A DNA stretch of 64,000 nucleotides from Chrysaora quinquecirrha. Its lineage: Eukaryota > Cnidaria > Scyphozoa > Semaeostomeae > Pelagiidae. A model generated the notes under the pieces. That model saw only the letters and a list, made by a program, of their open reading frames with translations. It did no database searches and was not told where the DNA came from. Position numbers and translations under genes: made by a program. The stretch spans positions 3,214,596 through 3,278,595 of the forward strand of contig JACTAT010000001.1 in the NCBI GenBank assembly GCA_014526335.1, written 5' to 3'. Below, in pieces: positions 13,745 through 24,911 of this stretch (its first letter is position 1; each line of letters opens with the position of its first letter).

Positions 13745-13802
<58 letters not shown>

Positions 13803-13955
13803 GCTTGATCGATCGATTGCTTGATTGCTTGATTGCTTCTTTGATTGATTGATTGATCGATTTCTTGATTTCTTGCTAGCTTGCTTGCTTGCTTGCTTTT
13901 CTGATTGCTTAATTGCTTGCTTACTTGCTTGCTTGCTTGCTTGTTTGCTTGCGAA
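13585..13955. repeat. (GCTT)n/(GATT)n tetranucleotide array
   Basis: Runs of GCTT broken by GATT, GATC and ACTT units. The Ala-Ser-Lys-Gln-rich and Leu-Ala-Cys-rich ORFs are artefacts of the repeat. Confidence 0.97.
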
Positions 13956-16794
13956 AGTGCTGCATTGCCCGATTGAAAGTTTCACGCAGCTAGCAGGCCG
14001 TCCTGATTATAACATCTATAGTAATAACAATACACAGCAAGAAGAGCATTATAGCAAAGATGATTAAATAAACAAACTCACAAATAAACAAATGATTCCA
14101 AGACAAGATTTCAAATTAAGAAAGGAAAAGTAAGGAGAAGAATAATGAGAATCCGCTGGATTAATAAACTCAGAAATTTCACAAATTTCTAGGTTTTTGT
14201 TTACGCTAGGTGTTTACGCGATTAGAAGACTTAATCGTCTTTGATTATTGAGTAGAGATGCATCTTAACAATATACTAGCTACTGCGATAAGCCCCTTCT
14301 CAGCACACCAACACGTTTTGATCCTTAACATGTCTCTGTCTCCGCATGAGCTTCACAGAGATTTTTCAAACAGAGATTATTTTCAAGGACGCTTCTTAAA
14401 TATGTTTTTAAAATAGGCTGGCGATTTTTAAGTCGTGCATGGAGAGGATCTTGCAAAAGTATCCTGAGTAATCAGAATTACAGCACAACACCTGCATAGT
14501 ACTCTTTGCGAGGGCATCTGTCCGTGACGTAAGCATATGAAACGTTTTTGAACTGATGAAGATAGAAAATAAAATATTTATATAGCAGTCGATTTAATTT
14601 GCTATCTATTTTCCTATCGTTCTTTCTTCAATGCGGACGACTTTTACAACAGTATATTACAAAATTTAAACGAATGAGTAACAACTAACTCTATTTCTCG
14701 CTAAATGCTGATGAGCATGCGCACATGGCATATTCTGATTGCTCTTGCAAAAGAAATAGAATCGTAGCACGTTAGACTTGCACCCCAAGTCCCTGACTTT
14801 GCTCACATTGAATTGAATTGATGTTGTTGTTGTTCGCCTCAGTTAGTCTGAGCAGCAATTGAGCAGCAATTCAATTCAATAGCGATAACTACGACTCGTG
14901 TAGTAAGTCTTAGCAGATATCCCCTGTAAGTCTCACTGTTCGGAAACAGCATCGGCAGCAACAACCAACTAAAACTAGACTGGCTACCTGAGTCGTAGTT
15001 ATCGCTGATGAAATAAATGCTAGGACGCTCAAACTACGTACCAGTTTGAGCGATCTCGGTTTGGTATTAGTCTCGGTCTGATAAGCGATAACTGGGACTC
15101 AAGTAATCATTAACATGAAAAGATTGAATGGGCCTAATAGTTCTCAACAACCTATCTTTCTGTAGATTGTCTAATTCTATCAACTGGCCTAAGGAGCGAA
15201 AACAAAGACTCGTGGAATAAGTCTACAAAACAACGCTATTCTCTGAGAGTTATAAGATATCCAACTTTCAGATGGGACGAGAAAATCTCATGCCAGCCAG
15301 TTACACATAAACTGCTTTATGGCGCCATATTTAGTTTGTTATTTCGCGCGCTTTCTTCTTTCTCTCACAGTGACTAAGTCGCTAAAAATCCTAAAAATTT
15401 AGCCACAAAAGTTATCTCAAAAGAGAAAAAGACATTTCAATGTGCTGTGCATCTTTATAAAAGAGTAGCAACGTTATACTACTAACTGATGAATAACAAA
15501 GACCTGTTCATTCAAACCTTCATTAAATAGACACCCCTCTGTATAACGACCACCTCCTACGGGCAAGCGTTTTCATTCTAAAGTTCATTTGTCTGCAAAA
15601 TAAACCTCCATTCAGCGGACACCCCGGACACCACAATGAATGAAATTGGCCAATAGAGTGTCCATTGTGAATATGAATTAGGGGTAAGGTAGTCAACATG
15701 GTGCTGTAGTTTTCCACTGTCCTAGGGAAGTAGCATAGATTCTTCTATTAGTAGACATATATAGCCTCAACAATCCTCAATGTTAGCGAAACCTCAAAGC
15801 TCATATACAAGACCACAGGAGTCAATTTAACAACAATTCAACATTGAAATTTATTTCATAATCCTGAAAATATTGTATTTAAATCTTTTGCCTTAGACAT
15901 TGACCTATACATAATGCACTTCCACCTAACAGGATGAAGGCTTGAAACATTTCTATCCCTTAACTAAAACGCTTGAGCTTCGCTTTCATGTTCAAAATGT
16001 TCATTATTATAATTCGTCGTACATACATATTTTTTAAAAGAAACTATAGTTTTTATAAAAATTGGTCTGGTAACGAAAGTTTCTTAAAATTGCCAGATCT
16101 TAAGTACAGGAAGGTTTGTTGGAGTTTCTTACAAATAAAAACACGCGTATTCTCATTTCTAGTCTTGTGTTTTCAAAATATTGGCATTTTAATCATTAAT
16201 TTATTGACATTTCAAAGACAAGATGGATTTTTCAAGGCTGTGTGAAGGGATTTCAGAGTGGGAGGGGCTGAACAACTGAAAAGTGTTTGATGGCATAGGC
16301 CCTGTTATTAAATCGGCGTCGTCAAACTTAGCGACTAAGTAGAATTCTATTATTGTGCGAAGATCAATTTCGCTGGAAGCAGCGACTTTGAGAAAGAAAA
16401 CAGTGGAAAATACGCAAATAAACAATTAAAGAAATGAACAAATAGGCGAAGAAACAAACAGTCAAACACCGTAAATAAACAAAGACGTATAGCTGATGTT
16501 TTCAATGGTACGATAAGGGAGGTTTTTCCCGAATGCGACGTTTTCAACAAACAAACATAATGTCGCCCTTAACAAACGAGGTTAGTGTATATAAATCAGT
16601 AGCAAAGCTTTGAAGATTTAAATTAAAGCAACCATGAAAGCTAAGCTATATGTAAAAATGATCTTGAGCTTTTTTTAACTTTAGAAAGATCGCACTTAAG
16701 ACGTTTTACGCGCAAAAGGACCATCTATCTGTCGTAGAAAGGCTTTATTCGAAGGTTAGATGCTGATAGCAATAATGAATGCCGCAATGATCGA

Positions 16795-17040
16795 CTGGCC
16801 AAAGTTTTCGACTCAGCTCAAAAAGTGATGGGTTCGAATCCTGTGGGATCACTTTCTGCAAGGTTTAGTAACCTAACTGCCCACTCTTCTACCCTTCCGT
16901 TGTCGGTAACATGAGTACCCAGGTTGGGCCAAGGTTATCCGTTCCAGATTACTAAGAATAGTATAGGTGCCAACAGTTGGCAGCCAACTCCAAGCAGGTC
17001 AATGTCAGCTGTGGCTATAACTGCCTTAAGCACTTAAAAC
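16795..17040 (+). repeat. SINE family B copy
   Basis: Contains GGTTCGAATCCTGTGGGATC ACTTTCTGCAAG, then CTTCCGTTGTCGGTAACATG AGTACCCAGG and GTCAGCTGTGGCTATAACTG, colinear with 13385-13575. Confidence 0.65.
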
Positions 17041-18234
17041 ACAACTTCAAAACAAACACTAACGTTTTCTTAAGGCCAAGAGCCACGAGTTAGACCGTGG
17101 CATGCACAACAATCGATTGGATCAAAGTATGTGATTGGATGATGCAAGGCTGTGTATCGTCCTAATCAAAGTCAATGAAAGACTTTGTCCTTATCAATTA
17201 AAAATCAAATCATTAAGCACTTGCCTTGCTTTTAGCTACTTTTCCAAATCAAGCTTGTATTTTTATTAATAAACAGTAAATGAACCACAATAATTCTTAA
17301 CTAATATTAGTTATTAAGTAACAGATTGTTACGCTAGCAGTAAATTCTCGTATGTTAGCTACTCACCAGAGAATGCTCAGATCAGACTCTAAAAATCAAA
17401 CTAGTTGTATAGTAGTTCAACTGTTTTCACTATCTTTACGAAACCCTGAGCGAAATCTTTTCATAGAGAATTGTTTAGAAGACAGGTTATCCCAAACAAC
17501 AGCCGTTCACAGAATCACATCTTCTCAAAACTGCGGTCGAACCTGGCCTAACCGATCAGCCGAGTTTATTCCAACATGATTAAGTTTGTGGTAGCAAACA
17601 GCCCTACATATAAATAACATTATAATCAACGACGCCCTGGCGAGAATCATTTATTAAGAATTCTTTTTCCCACTGGTAGAATCAGCTATCTCTTAAATCA
17701 CCGCCCTGATTAGCTGTTTTGCTATGCCTTGAAATCAAGGACCTCACAATCATAAGAACTTGCTGAATCGCATTAAAATTGAATATGAATTGAGTAGAAA
17801 TCGTTTCTAAGCTAGTAGCTGTGCTGGAAATTATTCTGGGCTTAGTTTCTTCATAGTTTCTTACATTAAACGCACGATACGTAATACTTTGTCATTAACT
17901 ATTAACCATACGAGTTATTACAGAGCTTAATACAAACCATGCCTACCTTGGCAAGCCAAAATACGTACAGATCCTTTCTTCTACATCAAACTATCTACAA
18001 CTAACGATCGATAGCAAGAACTTTATCTCCATCCACTTTCGATAACCCTTCTTTAAACTGAACGAATACAAAGTTTGCTTTTCCTATTGGTCTTGTCAAT
18101 TTTACTCATTTATTGAGAGATTACCTCCTTAATCCAATTACACATTGTTTCTTAGGCTCTTCTCATCAGCTATGTATGCATGCAAAATTTCCAGCGGCTA
18201 AGAGTTATTGGAAGTCAGTGGTGTTATGCAGTAC

Positions 18235-18329
18235 ACGCAGTTTTTTATAAGCAACTTCGCTCGGGTCTAGTTCAAAACGTTGCTTAAAGTTGGTTGCTTA
18301 TAAGCGGTTGCTTATAAAAAAAACTGCGT
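18235..18329. repeat. Foldback hairpin, about 95 bp
   Basis: Arms ACGCAGTTTTTTATAAGCAAC (split) and the complementary GTTGCTTATAAAAAAAACTG face each other across a spacer of about 50 bp; a palindromic MITE. Confidence 0.8.
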
Positions 18330-18676
18330 ATGTAGGCTCCGTTAGATCAAGAACTAAAGGCTCGAGCAAAAGCGGTACCCGACAAACTTTTCGTGTTGTG
18401 TGCCCTATGACCATACTAAGACTTTCTGGTGCATTTTTCAATAATCGTAAGGGCATGCTCTCGAAGTTTTCTCACCACCCCAAGCCATTTGGTAACGCAG
18501 GTAAGAGTTTTGACGACATAATTGCTGATGTGGACCTGCGTGGAGAAATCAATCTACTCAATTCAATTCAACCGGGGGGCGGAGTCCATTCAATTCATTA
18601 CTTGTAGTTGCAGCATAGTAAAATGGCTTCAGTCATAGAGTTATATTCCTAAATCTTTGGTTGCAATGGTAAATAT

Positions 18677-18814
18677 GGGTACCAGAGCCTCGAATGTTAT
18701 AGGGGGTGGAAAGTGAGGAACGAGGAAAAGAAAAAATAGAATAGAAATTTTTTCTTCTCTCTTTTCCTCGTTTCTCATTTTCCACCTCCTATGACATTCG
18801 AGGCTCTGGTACCC
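18677..18814. repeat. Near-perfect palindromic MITE, 138 bp
   Basis: Left arm GGGTACCAGAGCCTCGAATG and right arm CATTCGAGGCTCTGGTACCC; pairing continues inward through GGTGGAAARTGAG and GAGGAAAAGA to a small AT loop. Confidence 0.9.
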
Positions 18815-19784
18815 AGGGTAATGGTAAACATGCAAAGCACATGTTTTTGGGTGGCTTTTAAACGACCGAGGCTAAAATCAACGAGGTTACTGTGCTGCAC
18901 TTCTGGATCCAATATGAATCGATTTATACACCTCATAATTGGATGTAAATGTCTGTAATTTTTCCCATAAGATGAGATGGTTTCAAAGCAGTTGACCCAT
19001 GATGTCTTTAATTAAAACCTTTCGTAGTTCCCATCCCCGACGTGAATTTGAAACGTAAATTAAAAGACATCGAAAGATGCTTTATTTGTAGCTGTTTCTT
19101 AACCAAGAATCTCGTCATGTCATGGAGTGATCGGCTAAAATGCTATAAAATTATACTCTACGCTTGGAATGAAAGAAAACAAATATAGGCGCAGTTGCAT
19201 AGTTGCTTCGGAAGAATGGTCTGCGTAAATCGAAAAACAAGTCTGGACCTTCTAACGTTGGGGTAATCGGCTAGACGCAACACCACATGCTGTATGCACA
19301 GTTGAACTGATGCTTTTACTGTAAGTCCCCTATAAGCCTTAGAATAGCTCTCATCTCAAGTCCTAATGGGGGTACTGTTCTTCTAATTTCTTATTTCATA
19401 ACTTAGTTTCTAATTTCTTATTTAAAATCGCTGTACGTTGTAATGTCGAATCCGTGTAATGGAACTAAATTAGTTTTATGAGTTCCAGCTAACTTTTTCA
19501 ATAATTGGATACTGCTAATAGCTAACTTCGAATGGCTGAGTACTACAAGAAAAGGCCCGTTAGCAGCAACTCCCCACCAACTTGCGTCTGTCACAAGGTT
19601 CCCCAGGATATTACCCAAACTCTACTTACCCTTTATGGGGAGAGTTGCGGTAGTGTCCCAGACGTCAATGCAGTGAGGGGTTTAATGCAATGCGTTTCAC
19701 AAAACGACCTGCCGTAAGCAGAATTCCTTATAGTTGGACACTAATTTGAGTGGACGACACAAGCTGATTTAATACAATACAATA

Positions 19785-20462
19785 TAAGACTGATTTAATA
19801 CAATACCTCTGACGAAATCCAAGCTGAAATTAGAAAAATCGAACATTGGTCAAAAAAGTGGCAACTTTCGCTCAATCAAGAGAAATGCAATGCACTACAT
19901 CTTGGGAACAAGGCTGAAAGATGTGGAGTTTATAATCTCTGGAATAAAGAAAAGAACTGTGATTCTGAAATATCGTCAGCTTCAGTGGTTAAAGATCTTG
20001 GTGTCTATATAGATGGAAAACAAAAATTTGAAAAGCAAGTAGGAGAATGTATCAGAAAAGCGAATGGGATGCTAGCTTCAATCAAAAGGACATTTAAATA
20101 TATGGACAAAGACGTGTTTCTATTGCTATACAAAAGTCTAGTAAGACCTGTGTTAGAATCATCTGTAGCAGTGTGGTGTCCCAACTTAGTCAAAGATATT
20201 AAGTCTATCGAGAACGTCAAGCGTAGAGCAACCAAACTTATTCCCAAAATCAAAAACTATTCTTATGAAGAGAGACTAAGAGTACTCAATCTACCCTCAT
20301 TAGAATACCGCAGGAAACGTGGAGACATGATTTTGACTTATAAAATATTAAAAGGATTTCTAGACACTGATTCATCGATATTTTTTGACATCGCGCAAAG
20401 TAACACGCGTGGGCATGTACTGAAACTATTCAAAAAAAGATGTAACTCAAATCTGCGAAATA
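19785..20462 (+). mobile_element. LINE fragment: 3' part of a non-LTR reverse transcriptase (left piece)
   Basis: The frame from about 19803 encodes the C-terminal part of a jockey/CR1-like non-LTR reverse transcriptase: KIEHWSKKWQLSLNQEKCN, VKDLGVYIDG, LLYKSLVRPVLESSVAVWCP and VKRRATKLIP...LPSLEYRR. The 5' end is truncated, as is usual for LINEs, so endonuclease and the catalytic YxDD region are absent. The reading frame is cut at 20462 by a foldback-like element and resumes at 22997. Left of it are short AATAC repeats, complementary to the (ATTGT)n tail at the right end. Confidence 0.85.
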
Positions 20463-22996
20463 GTGGGGGAGCTTAACACTAGAATCGTGCAAAATGTGAT
20501 ACCAGCATGAAACTTGGTAGAAATAGGCAGTTTGATACGCTGAAAAAGATAGGATGTAGACCCACGCTGAAAATGCCCCTTTGTTCTATTATTAGACTGG
20601 GGTACTAGCTCCCAGGCCTCTAAAAGGAAAGTTGGAATACCTTTGCTGTATATCAAGATAAGAACATGAAACTTGGTAGAAATAGAGAGTTTGATATGCT
20701 GAAAAAGATAGGATGTAGACCAACGCTGAAAAATACCCCCTTGTTCTATTTTTAGACTGGGGTACTAGCTCCCAGGCCTCTAAAAGGAAAGTTGGAATAC
20801 CTTTGCTGTATATCAAGATAAGAACATGAAACTTGGTAGAAATAGACAGTTTGATATGCTGAAAAGATAGGATGTAGACCAACGCTGAAAAATACCCCTT
20901 GTTTTATTTTTAGACTGGGGTACTAGCTCCCAGGCCTCTAAAAAGAAAGTTGGAATACCTTTGCTGTATATCAAGATAAGAACATGAAAATTGGTAGAAA
21001 AGACAGTTTGATGCGCTGAAAAGATAGGATGTAGACCCATGCTGAAAAATGCCCCTTGTTCTATTTTTAGACTTGGGTACTTGCTCCCAGGCCTCTAAAA
21101 GTAAAGTTGGAATACCTTTGCTGTATATCAAGATAAGAACATGAAAGTTGGTGAAAAGGGTAGTTTGACACGCTGAAATAGATAGGATATGGAAAACGAC
21201 TGAAAAATGCCCCATTGTGCTATTTTTAGAATTGGGTAATTGGTATGAAACCGCCACGTACGCCATAACAGTAGTTTTGTTATAAACTGTATTACAGGCA
21301 CCAAACTTGGCGAAAAGAGGTGGTTCGACACGCCGATCAAGAGTGAATATGGACCGAAATTGAAAAATTTTTGCTATTTTTAGCCTGGGGCCATTTGATA
21401 ACAATATAAGCTGTTAACAGTAGTTTTGTTGTAAATTGAAATTCGGGCATCAAACTTTGCGAAAAGGGCTGTTTAATAAGGTAAAGAAACCATTCCAAAG
21501 AAACTGGGAACAAGTGCGTGAAGCTTCAAACAATCATACTCATGCGCCACACATTCAAATTTTCCCTAAGGGTCATCACACAACGCGTGCGATATGAAAT
21601 AGGTACATCCATAAATCGATGACAACGGTCCTTTCAGGCCAGCCAACAACATAAGCGAACCGATAGGGTTGCCTTCACGCGTAGTGTAAGACAGGGCTGG
21701 TTACAATCAACAGACTACAACAATATATACAGTTAACCCACTTTATGGCCTTTGGAAAACCACGACGGCGTAAAAATCGGTGGTGTTAACATCATGAACA
21801 TCAAATACGCTGGTGACACAGACGCTACAGAAGCTAGTAGATTGTTACGTCAAGGAGAATGATGATGCTGGGGTGGCACGAGTGGCACTTAACACAAAGA
21901 GAAACGAGACGATGTTCCTAACAAAGCTTAAAGACGTTCCCAAGTGCAAGATCGATATGAACAGCGTGCAGCAAAAACAGGTCTAACTATTCAAATCCTT
22001 GGATCCTTCGTTAGGTAGGACCGGAAACAAGGAGAAGAAATAAAGGCCAGAATAGAAATAAAGGCAAGTAAGGCAAGGGTTCAACATCACGGTCATGCAA
22101 CAAGCAGCAGACGAGTCCTTCCATTACTTGAAGAAGAAGAAGATCCTTAGTGGACCTGAAACTAAGGATCAGTCACTCTTGGTTACTTTTCCTCGCTTGA
22201 CAGCTATAAAATCACAATTTAAAAGAAATCTCACTTGCTCAAAACGCTAAACATTGGTCGTTTGATAAATTGTTCTCCGTCTCATCCCTCTAAGCATTTA
22301 TTCACTGTACTTACTTCGTGTTATGTTGGATGTTATCATTATAAATATCCCTAGTCTAAAAATTGTACAAATGGGCATTTCTCGGTCGTCTCGGTCAATA
22401 TCCTATCTTTCTCAGTGTGTCAAAATATCGCTTTTCACCACTTTGATATATGCATCATAATACATATTAGAACTACTGTTATAGCTTACGTAGAGGTCTG
22501 ATACCAATTACCCCAATCCTAGTACCCAAGTCTAAAAATAGAACAAGTTTTAGCGTGAATAAACAGCAAAGGTATTCCAACTTTCCTTTTAGAGGCCTGG
22601 GAGCTAGTACCCAAGTCTAAAAATAGAACAAGGGGCATTTTTCAGGTCTTTTCTATCTTGATATGGCAGAGGCCTGGGAGCTAGTACCCAAGTCTAAAGA
22701 TAGAAGAAGGGGGCATTTACAGTGTGGGTCTACATTCTATCTTTTTCAGCGCATCAAACTACCTATTTCTACCAAGTTTCATGTTCTTATCTTGATAAAC
22801 AGCAAAGGTATTCCAACTTTCCTTTTAGAGGCCTGGGAGCTAGTACCCCAGTCTAAAAATAGCAAAAGGGGGCATTTTTCAGGGTGGGTCTACATCCTAT
22901 CTTTTTCAGCGTATCAAACTGCCTATTTCTACCAAGTTTCATGCTGGTATCACATTTTGCACGATTGCACTATTTTTATGTGTTAAGCTCCCCCAC
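20463..22996. mobile_element. Foldback-like element with long inverted arms of tandem repeats, inserted in the LINE
   Basis: The ends are inverted copies: left GTGGGGGAGCTTAACAC and right its complement, each next to TA (20461-20462 and 22997-22998). Inside the left end, a unit of about 157 bp (containing GTACTAGCTCCCAGGCCTCT) repeats at least four times from 20508 to 21140, then decays. The right arm (about 22400-22990) carries the same units in inverted orientation. Short ORFs in the arms are shadows of these repeats. The flanking LINE coding sequence resumes after the element, showing that it is a later insertion. No transposase is visible, so it is non-autonomous. TA flanks suggest a TA-duplicating DNA transposon, but the superfamily is unknown. 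Confidence 0.8.
21650..22120 (+). mobile_element. Decayed RTE-like reverse-transcriptase remnant inside the foldback element
   Basis: Translated pieces match non-LTR reverse transcriptase motifs in order: SVRQGWLQST (canonical GVRQGCxLSP), then GVKIGGVNIMNIKYAGDT (canonical INNxRYADDT), then KRNETMFLTKLKDVPKCKIDMNSV, as in RTE-type elements. Stops and shifts interrupt it and the catalytic YADD is YAGD, so it is dead. It sits in the centre of the element between the inverted arms, so it was either captured by the element or inserted into it. Confidence 0.65.
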
Positions 22997-23270
22997 TAAA
23001 AAATGTTCTTCTCACAAAGAATAATAAACGACTGGAATAAACTCCCAAGTGAAGTTATTAATTGCTCAACTGTGAAACAATTCGAAATAAAATATGACAA
23101 ATGCGAAGGAGTTAATAGATTTTTATTCAAGTAGTTTTAAAAAAGCTGTAGTAATTAGAAATAATCCATGAACAGTAACTCTAGTTAGCTTAACAGGGTT
23201 TTGTAGGCCTGACGGCCTCTTCGTCCCTTATAATTATTATTGTATTGTATTGTATTGTATTAACACTTCG
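22997..23270 (+). mobile_element. LINE fragment: 3' terminus (right piece)
   Basis: Continues the frame broken at 20462: MFFSQRIINDWNKLPSEVIN and a stop near 23133, a typical C-terminus of CR1/jockey-like reverse transcriptases. A short 3' UTR and a (TATTG)n tail follow at about 23240-23262. Confidence 0.82.
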
Positions 23271-24911
23271 ATGGTGAAGCCCTAAACCCATAAATGTCTT
23301 AACATACCTTTCGAGTGCAGTGCATCTCACAAATCTAATACTTGAAATATTTCTTCACATTGAAATTAAAGTTTAGAACGAATTTTTTAGCTGCAATGAC
23401 CGAGCTTCAAGTATCAAGAGCTCTTCTTGGAGTCAGATAAAGATACCGACACTGCATGTTACCAGAAGAACGGCTTAATGAAAATATGTACTATAATTTC
23501 AGGCTGTTTAAAGCTATGTGGTTTGGCAGGATTTCAGACGAATTTCATTTTCCAGTCCGAGAGTTAGTTGATACATAATAGAAAGATTATTTTTCAACAA
23601 GTTTGATTATCTTTATGACATTGCAACATGTGGCTAAATCCGTTATCCTATTCCAGATTTAATATCTTTGAAAGCCTCATCGAATGAATGAATAGAAGAG
23701 AAGTAAACTTGGTCATGGTGAAAATAGTGATCAAATATACCACTGTCAGCCTCTCTCTGGCGAAACGATCAAACACTGTTTGTCAAGCAAAATGGTTAAC
23801 CGTTTGGCCACCTCGCAAAACGTTGCTCGCCAAACGTTATTTGCATACAAAAAGCAAAAAAATGTCTCCCTGTCATTAAATTCTTTAAAAAAGACCCAGG
23901 ACGGAACAAAACGGACGGACGATACTCCCTACTTCTTCCACAATGTGGCTGAGGCGCTGTTTCGTACGGTGGTGGTCAATGCAGCCAATCGTTATTCCTA
24001 AGCGACGTTAGCGTTGCAGCTAACCAAGGGAGGGAACATCCGGACCCTAGACCATATACAGATATCCCTTGCTGTCACCGAAGAACTCCGTCGCCGGAAT
24101 CGAAAGATATAGGTGAGGGTGAAGGTGAAATGGTGTTTTAGCGCCAGTCGCTAAGATCTCAGTAGTAGGTTATCCAACATGTGCTGGCTTGCGCGCTTTG
24201 AAGTTGCTATGCCCAGCAAGGCCTCCCAAATAGTGATATCATTGGCAGCAAGAAAGGAAGACGATTTTGCAATCAATCCAAAATAAAAAAAAGTATTTTG
24301 CATGAACACTAGCCTTTGCCCCGTAGCGCGCTCCGCGATAGATTGTTTTTACAGAGGAGCTGAGCTGCAACTAACTTTTAAGTAAAATTAGAATGAGCTA
24401 CAGAAGGTAGCTGCGGGCAAAAATAGCAACCACGGAGATTCGCTGCCAGTTCGCCTCTGAGACTGATAACAGAGGCAGTAGACTATTTCCCGGCAGCTGT
24501 ATTGTAGGCTTAACTGCGCACGAGCGATTCCCGGGCAATTACCAATCGCTGCATCGGCCAAGACTTGTTTTCGGGTTGCTTTCAAACAAAAACTCCGAGA
24601 GTTCGTATCCTCAGCATTCTTCGTTCATGCTGTAATTTTACAGAGCTCTATTTATTGACCCTTTTCTGTTATTCTTAATTTTATTAGCTAATATGGTCAT
24701 GTCGTCATGGGTCAATAAAATTTATCCGTTGGGGGGCTCCGGGCTCGGATGAACATGCAAACGAGATTGAATAATCTATTCAATTCAACTTCAATGTGCG
24801 TCTTTAAAATCAGCCATGTTTGAATTGCACTAAGAAAAGTGGAATTGAGTCCTTGAGTTGCCCTTGCCAATAAAAACTCAACCGTGAGAGCTGAGATGTA
24901 AAAATATCGAG
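23271..24911. other. Region upstream of IP6K
   Basis: Contains a fragment of the AAACGATCAAACA MITE family (23760-23850), an inverted partial copy of the TAF13/TIMM13 upstream repeat (about 23900-24010, with CCACAATGTGGCTGAGGCGC) and a SINE family A fragment (24112-24185). The last 250 bp before the IP6K start codon carries no recognised repeat and presumably contains the promoter. Confidence 0.55.

Larger units (their letters stand above)
6931..19784. other. Long gene-poor region
   Basis: No reading frame here has a recognisable domain or a supportable exon chain. Besides the repeats listed separately, I see (CAA)n at 7155-7205, mixed AT-rich DNA at 8930-9600 and 11050-12000, and fragments of the AGACTT MITE family at 14810-15100. 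Confidence 0.6.

Noticed and set aside
13589..13955. Possible CRISPR-like or satellite array
   Set aside because: Simple tetranucleotide repeat without spacers, in a eukaryotic genome.
13575..13985. 136-codon Ala/Ser/Lys/Gln-rich ORF
   Set aside because: Direct translation of the GCTT tetranucleotide array; low complexity in every frame.
20592..21404. Several minus-strand ORFs repeating a YSKGIPTF-like word
   Set aside because: They follow the tandem units of the foldback arms; the similarity between them is DNA repeat similarity, with no splice or domain support.
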